Shown here: positions 57,437 through 64,000 of the stretch, one piece after another
Layout: the number at the start of each line of letters is the position of its first letter
How positions within the stretch are numbered: the stretch's first letter is position 1
Assembly (NCBI RefSeq): GCF_020080835.1
Contig: NW_025402330.1
Coordinates: forward strand, 124,001 to 188,000
Direction: 5' to 3'
DNA: 64,000 nucleotides
Source: Cotesia glomerata
Lineage: Eukaryota > Arthropoda > Insecta > Hymenoptera > Braconidae
Program-made: the position numbers and the translations under genes
Notes under the pieces: model-generated
Told to the model about the DNA's origin: nothing
What the model saw: the letters and a program-made list of their open reading frames with translations, nothing else
The model's database searches: none

Positions 57437-57748
57437 AATATAAACTAGCTATACCCACCCGCTTCGCTGGGTAATAGTCTCTGAAAAATTATACTTTTTA
57501 ATAACTTTTTATTTTCAAATTAATTTTCGATTAATGATAATACATATAATAAAAGAAAATAAATCAAGAAAAAAGTTATCATAATTAAATTAAATACATG
57601 AATGACCTGAGAATAATTGTTTTGAACATTAATTGAAAGTGATCATTTTAATTTATTATTCTGTTTAACCGATAGAAAAGACATTTAATAAAAATTTATA
57701 AGAGGAGTTGCGCCTTCGGGCTTGATCGCTCCAACTCGTGAAAAATCG
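57437..57748. other. Remnant beginning CTAGCTATACCCACCCG
   Basis: Opens with CCCACCCGCTTCGCTGGGTA, similar to the start of the composite insert at 45075, so it is probably an RTE-like interspersed piece. The rest is AT-rich with no frame. Confidence 0.4.
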
Positions 57749-58642
57749 TGTCACACCATGGCTTTCGCTCATGCGCGCCTTGGTTAGCGGGAGAGAAGCC
57801 GGCTCACGTGGTCGGCGGCAAGCAGTTGTGCTTGGACGCTTGTACTAGTACGACTACTCTGTGTCAATCGATTTCTGATTTATCACTTATACTACGCATT
57901 TACTTGAACACTTAAAATATTCATTAAATACTATTAATTTCATTAACTTCAATTACAGATTAAATTCTCAAATCATTAAAAATCATTAGTAACTTTTCAG
58001 TGAATTAAATTAATTAAAATTAATAAGTGACGCCACGCCGTCATTACGCGTCATTTCAACAAAGGATTGCATCAGCCACGCGGCTTTAGTCAATCCATAG
58101 TAAACACGCAATATTTGTAATAAATTATATTAAATTCATTGCTAAATATATAATCATCATTATATCAAATCAAATTTTATCAACTATTCGATTCTGATAT
58201 CGAATTATCTAATTAGTTCCTACACTAATAATTCTAATCAATCAATCAGTCTCTGCACTGATATTTTACGTCAATTAATTAGTATTTTACTATTAATTGA
58301 ATCTAGTTATCTTGAAAGCTAGCGTAAGTTCATTAATTCTGAATTAATACCATTTGCTTTTCTAAAGCGGTTGAGCTCAACTCGTTAGTGTTGTTTGCGA
58401 CGGCAATTTACACATATTTTTTCATTCGTATTACACGCTTTGCGTTCTTACTTGTACATTTTTTCATTCGAGGAGGTTTTTTCTCAGCCCAACTGAGTTT
58501 TCCTCCTCTGGGGATAAATAAATCTTCATTTTATTTTCCAACAAATCGACATATATTTTATTCAATATCCTAATCCCAAATTAATCATAATTTTTAAAAT
58601 AATTACGGAAACTATCCTAAGTGGATAGTTTTCGACAAAACA
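57749..58642 (+). repeat. 5' LTR of BEL-2
   Basis: An 894-bp LTR, TGTCACACC...CGACAAAACA, preceding a BEL-type gag-pol. A perfect short hairpin AAACTATCC-taagt-GGATAGTTT lies just before its end (58609-58632). The 3' LTR would be beyond the window, so the borders rest on the TGT...ACA ends alone. Confidence 0.6.
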
Positions 58643-59261
58643 TTTGGTGCCTCCTGTGAGGTCTGAAGTGCACACGAACCCTGATTTGTGAAGACGAGCA
58701 AGACGATCCAAGGATCCAATCACTATACCACCCAGCTGCTGCCAGCATCGTTGGACTTCAATACATATGAGATAAGTTTTTGAATTATTAAAATTTATAT
58801 AATACTAACTATTATATTCTTTTATCACTTGATAATATATTCAACTTATTCATTTGTAATTTTAATTAATTGTTTAAGTTTGACTGACGGATTGGTTGTC
58901 ACTAGGCAATCAATTTACCAATCGAATAGTGCAATTGGTTATCATTTAAATATTTACGTACGTTATTATTCTTATTATTTACGTATAATTTAATTTAATT
59001 AATTATTTAATAATTGACAATTAATCGGTCATTGTATGGTGACTAATTATTGTTCGACAGAATAATTAATTATTAATTAATCTCTATCTTCATTATTAAT
59101 TCTCAAATTATTTATTATTAATTATAATTAATTGTTTAAGTCGTTTCTTAGATAAATTGATCACCACAAGTAATCTATTTATTATAGAAATAAGACAATT
59201 AATTATCAATTGATATTTATCACGATATTCATTACTGCTATTTTTATAAATTTATCACAAA
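58643..59261 (+). other. BEL-2 leader
   Basis: Follows the LTR with TTTGGTGCCTCCTGTGAGGT, the zone where the primer site should be; the tRNA is not identified. The rest is TTAATTA-rich with no ORF. Confidence 0.5.
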
Positions 59262-60581
59262 ATGGATAACCCAAGGGTTTCTTTAGAACAAAAACGCGTA
59301 ATGATAGCTTAGAAAATTACTAAACTTCAGGATGAACTAACAGCTGAAGGTGTTAAAACTAAGTTCATTAGCTATCGCTTTACAAAAGTAAAAGAATCAT
59401 TTGAACAATATGAAAGACTTATTGATAAACTCGAATTAACTACACCAGAGGATAATGAAATAAATCTCGCGGAAGACGTTCGTACATTATTTTACAATCT
59501 TATGAATCAATTTGAAAATTTAACTCAATTGAATAGAACTAACCATAATAATTCACGTAATGTAAACACTAGTACGAATAATACTACAGCGGGAAATACT
59601 ACCTTTGTTGAGACTCAACGACTTGCTAAACTCCCTACTACTGATTTAGCTAAATTCGATGGTAATTTTTAAAATTGGCTATCTTTCAAAAACACATTTA
59701 AAACACTTATTGATACACGTAATGATCTTGATGATCTAAACAAATTTTTATATCTCCGTGGATGTTTAACTGGCTCAGCAGCTAACAAGCTAGCGCTTTT
59801 TGATGCGAGTGCAGAAAATTATACTAAAGCTTGGGATTTTTTAACTAAAACATATCAGAAGAAAAGAGCATTAATTTTTAAACATTATGACTCGATACTT
59901 AATCTCAATACAATTTCAATTCCAACAACAGATAATTTAAACAAGTTGATAGATGATGCTCGTCATCATATAAATAATTTACAGTCACTTCAAATTAATA
60001 TTACCAAATCCTTACTTGTACGAATATTAGAAAATAAATTACCATCAGAAATTAAAAACAAATGGCAAGAAACGTTCACTGACAACGACACTCTTCCAAC
60101 ATTCGAATCATTTTGTGAATTTGTCTCAAACTTTGCCTTCAGACTTAGTACACACAAACCCGATAAACATCGCGATTCCGATCATTCCTTCAAACGAAGA
60201 CGTAATGAACACTCGAATAATAATTTGAAGAAACAAAAAACTGACACGCCAGTTCGAGCTTTAGTGACAACCGCCTCTTCTGCCTGCCCATGTTGTAAAC
60301 ACTTACATCCTCTCTATAAATGTTACACATTCAATGCATTAACTGTAGGAGAACGCATAAAATTTGTAAAATCTAATAAACTCTGTAATAATTGTCTTCG
60401 CGTACATAAAGGAACTTGCAATTCGGGAAAATGTCGAGTCTGTAACAAATCACACCATACTATGTTACACATTAAACAAAATGTAACTCAACAAACAAAT
60501 AATACTAATGTATCAAGAAATAATTCTGCTAAAATCGAATCACCCGCTACTGTAACAACTGATAAGGGTTCTACAGCCTGA
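59262..60581 (+). pseudogene. gag: BEL-2 gag
   Basis: One frame from ATG at 59262 (MDNPRVSLEQKR) to TGA at 60579-60581, and in the same frame as pol beyond. Two stops break it: TAG at 59310-59312 and TAA at 59670-59672. Capsid blocks: LAKLPTTDLAKFDGNF, then NWLSFKNTFKTLIDTRNDL and KFLYLRGCLTGSAANKLAL, then ILENKLPSEIKNKWQET. The C-terminal zinc region has CPCCKHLHPLYKC, CNNCLRVHKGTC and CRVCNKSHHTMLH, standard for BEL/Pao. Each stop is one transition from a glutamine or arginine codon. Confidence 0.9.
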
Positions 60582-60629
60582 CTAGTCGTACATAATTATA
60601 CAACCATACTTAGAACACCGCGTTTTCAA

Positions 60630-62672
60630 TTGATGATGAGTGCTCTCATCCCGACGCGTGACTCAACAGGTAAATTCATACAAGCTCGCGCTTTACTTGA
60701 TACCTGTGCAAGAACTAATTTTATTACTGAAAATTTGACTAATAAATTAAAACTTCCTATGCAAAATTGTTCTATTCCAATCGGGGCTGTTAATGGAATG
60801 CAAACCCTTTCAAAACATGTCGTACAAATAAATTGTAAATCTTTAAACGATAAATTTCAAAGAACATTGTCATTTTTAACCGTTGATGAAATTGCAGAAT
60901 TAAGTCCGAATAAAATGTTTCCACGTAATAAAATATGCATACCTAAAAACATAATACTCGCTGATCCACAATTTCACATACCAAGACCTGTAGATGTCCT
61001 TATCGGTTCAGGTACCACACTTTCTCTTCTATCTGTCGGACAGATTAATTGCTCACAAAATGATTGTGATTTAATACTACAAAAAACGCAACTGGGATGG
61101 GTCGTAGCGGGGGGAGTCAATAACGATAAAAATTTATTCCCTGTAACTTGTCAATCAACTGATCTATCGAGTCAATTAACTAAATTTTGGAATATTGAAG
61201 ACGTAGGTTCTAATGATTCTCGATCCTTTGATGATTCTACGTGTGAGATCTATTATCAAAATAACACTACTCGCGATACAGACGGTAGATATGTAGTAAA
61301 TTTACCCTTTCGCGTAGACGATGTCAATTTCGGGAATTCTAAACAACTAGCTTATAAAAGATTTCTATCCTTACAGAGGAGATTAAATTCAGATTCCTCA
61401 TTAAAATCTGAATACACTAAAGTCATGAACGAATACATCGATCTTGGCCACATGGTACACGTACCGGATGATAGTGGACCTGGGTATTATATGCCCCATC
61501 ATCCGATAATTAAAACATCTAGTACTACCACCAAGGTACGCGTTGTATTTGATGCTTCAGCTAAAACCGATAAAGGCATCTCATTGAATAAAGTTCTACT
61601 AACTGGGCCTACTATACAGAACAATCTCTTCACTATTCTTTTGCGTTTTCGCACCTTTGTTTATGCTATGACTTCTGACATCGCTCAAATGTATCGACAA
61701 ATCTGTATACATCCGGATCATCACAAATTTCAACGAATTCTTTACTATCATAATAACAATATTAGCACCTTTGAACTTAAACGAGTTACGTTCGGGGTTT
61801 CTGCAGCCCCATTTTTAGCTATACGCACCGTAAATCAACTTGCTGATGATGAATCTCATAATTTTCCTGTAGCTTCAAAAATATTAAAACAAGATCTTCA
61901 TGTCGATAATTTATTAACTAGATCTAATTCTTTGACTGAAATTTTAAAATTGCGTGATGAAATCATTCAACTGGTGCGAAAGGGTGGATTTGAACTTAGA
62001 CAATGGGCTTCAAATCATCGACACGCACTGGATAATTTCGATCAAAGAACCTTAGATTTAGATTGTGCTATTAATGATGATCCGATTTCTAAAACTTTGG
62101 GCATTGCATGGAATTCTCTAACGGACGAATTTATTTACACAGTCAAACCAATTGATTCATCGCGAAAAATAACTAAGCGAACTATCTTATCTGATATTGC
62201 AAAAATTTTTGACCCTTTCGGAATTCTGGGTCCTATAGTATTAGCTGCAAAAACTATCATTCAAGAATGTTGGAAATTAAAGGTCCACTGGGACGAAGCG
62301 GTCCCACAAGAGTTACATTTACACTGGTGTAAATTTGCTGAACAATTACCTCTGATTAAAGATTTTTCTATTGAGCGTAATATTTTACTTTCTAATCCGA
62401 CTGACATACAATTGCACGGATTTTGTGATGCTAGTAAAGTGGGCTATGGTGCTTGTATTTATATAAGATCCGTAAATGAACGTGGAGACGTACTCGTAAA
62501 ATTAGTTTGCTCTAAATCTCGAGTTGCTCCCATCAAAGATGTTACAATTCCAAAATTAGAATTATGCGGAGCATTATTACTTGCTAAATTATATAAAGAC
62601 ACAATTCCCTCCTTTGACTTTGATATTTCTAAAGTTACGTTTTGGTCTGATTCAACTATTGTACTTCAATGA
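60630..62672 (+). pseudogene. pol: BEL-2 pol: protease, RT, RNase H start
   Basis: A 680-codon open frame, continuous in frame with gag. Protease: ARALLDTCARTNFI near the start, where DTC replaces the usual D-S/T-G, so activity is doubtful. The linker has LGWVVAGGV and DTDGRYVVNLPFRVD. RT: VRVVFDASAKTDKG, AMTSDIAQMYRQICIH with the catalytic D, GVSAAPFLAIRT, and DLHVDNLLT where YVDD is expected, so the second paired aspartate is asparagine. RNase H begins LHGFCDASKVGYGACIYI, with IPKLELCGALLLAKL and TFWSDSTIVLQ. TGA at 62670-62672 replaces a tryptophan-like position. Confidence 0.9.
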
Positions 62673-64000
62673 CTCAAACGGTCTCCTAACTCTCTAAAGG
62701 TCTTTGAAGCAAATCGCGTAACAAAAATTCAAACTCTTCGCAGTAAAGTCGAATGGCGACATGTTAGAACTAGAGACAATCCAGCAGATTCCTTATCTAG
62801 AGGTCAACTTCCTTCTGAATTCTTAAATAACAAAATGTGGTTGGAAGGTCCCACATGGCTCTCACAGGACCCTCTTAATTGGCCTAACTTAAAGCCTGCT
62901 GTTCCTTCCGAACTTCCGGGTGCTCGAAAAATTCCCTGTTTATTAGCCACTACTGAGAATTTGTTTAAACGATTTTCATTATATTCTAAACTTATAAATT
63001 CCTTTCCTTATTGTCTACAAATGTTAAAAAATAATTTATTCAAATACAAATCTTTAAGCGTAGAAGAAAAATTATTAACTGAAATAAAAATCTTGACTCT
63101 GATTCAAAACGAACAATATCATTATGAAATCGAACAAATTAAGGAAACTGGAGAGACTAAGAACTTACGATTTCGATGTCTCAATCCATTTATCGATTCA
63201 AACGGATTACTAAGAGTAGGAGGTCGTTTGAAACATGCTCCTATATCTTTTTTAAAGAAACATCCTATTTTATTACCTTCACGTCATTATGTTACTGATT
63301 TAATTATTAGAGAAACACATGAAAAATTATACCATTCAGGTATACAGAGTACACTTTCAAATCTTAGACACAAATTTTGGCTGCTAGACGGTAAAAACCA
63401 GATTCGTAAAATTGCAAAAAAATTGCGTCACATGCATTCGACATCAGCCTGTAGTACTGCAAGGTAAAATGGCTAATTTACTTAGCTCTTGAGTCACCGA
63501 ATCAGCGGCATTCTCCCACGTAGGTGTAGACTACTTTGGACCGCTCTTTATTAAAGAACGTAAATTCAGAAACAGAACAAAAATTAAAGTCTATGGATGC
63601 GTCTTTGTTTGCATGGCTACTAAAGCTGTACATTTAGAAATTGCTAGCGATTTAACAACAGAAGGTTTTCTCGGGGCATTTGGTCGATTCATTGGTCGAC
63701 GAGGAGTTCCAACTCACGTCTATTCGGACAATGGTACTAATTTTGTAGGCGCAAATAATCAATTGAGAGAATTGTATATGTTATTTAATTCAAAATCCCA
63801 TCAAAATTCCGTTAACGAATATGCTATACGCAAAAACATTATCGGGACGTTCAATCCTCCACTATCTCCTCATTTTGGTGGCATTTGAGAAGCAGCTGTA
63901 AAATCTTTCAAACACCACTTTAAACGAGTGGTAAAAGACCAACTTCTCACTTTCGAAGAATTGAATTCTCTAACTATTCAAATAGAATCTATACTAAATT
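62673..64000 (+). pseudogene. pol: BEL-2 RNase H end and integrase, runs off window
   Basis: In frame after the TGA: WRHVRTRDNPADSLSRGQL, then the linker to GLLRVGGRLKHAPI and the zinc site ETHEKLYHSGIQ. A single-base shift near 63420 moves the frame; there the two cysteines of the zinc site read CVTCIRHQP. The core has HVGVDYFGPLF, then VYSDNGTNFVGA and, after another TGA at 63886-63888 in place of tryptophan, EAAVKSFKHHFKR with the glutamate. The D-D-E set is thus complete. A TGA near 63490 adds a third stop. The 3' end and LTR are outside the window. Confidence 0.85.

Overview
Eukaryotic (insect) intergenic DNA made almost entirely of transposable elements. It is AT-rich, carries long (TG)n tracts, and holds Ty3/gypsy, BEL/Pao, LINE and cut-and-paste transposons, most of them broken. 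No clearly intact host gene is visible. The element mix and AT content suggest an arthropod; a hymenopteran such as a parasitoid wasp is a guess from general familiarity, not shown by a marker gene. A 100-base N gap lies at 2816-2915.

Layout. 1-2800: AT-rich sequence with two small hairpin elements. 2916-6132: minus-strand 3' part of an errantivirus-type Ty3/gypsy element (RNase H tail, a very long acidic spacer, integrase, start of an envelope gene). 6236-14525: two copies of a repeat here called Repeat A. The second is split by a 4.4-kb DNA transposon (8150-12546) and a solo LTR (12841-14062). 14559-16715: a relative of that transposon. Both begin TAGGGTG and have perfect 8-bp target duplications. 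16759-18533: an orphan exon-like ORF and an LTR carrying a MITE. 18788-31518: Ty3/gypsy element X, bounded by a 4-bp duplication (TATT), with gag, two retropepsin motifs and part of the RT, cut at 25375 by another LTR element. Near its 3' LTR is an antisense two-exon ORF of unknown function (30689-31172).

31519-40440: inverted Repeat A copies around a DDE-like transposase remnant, which is split by an LTR (34063-37700) that is itself split by a 1977-bp near-perfect palindrome (35070-37046). 40546-42085: another LTR of the same family. 42130-48764: a minus-strand LINE, broken by a solo LTR (44952-47750) and joined at its ORF1 to a minus-strand BEL/Pao element (48765-57436), which contains a 2.1-kb solo LTR (50061-52163). 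57749-64000: a plus-strand BEL/Pao element running off the window.

Local family names used below: L1 = LTRs TGTAAC...GTTACA (four copies); L2 = LTRs TGTCACA...TGTTACA (two solo copies); L3 = LTRs TGTYATGTCC...ATAACA (element X). The insertions are nested up to three deep, so relative ages can be read directly. Nearly all coding regions carry stops, frameshifts or altered catalytic residues.
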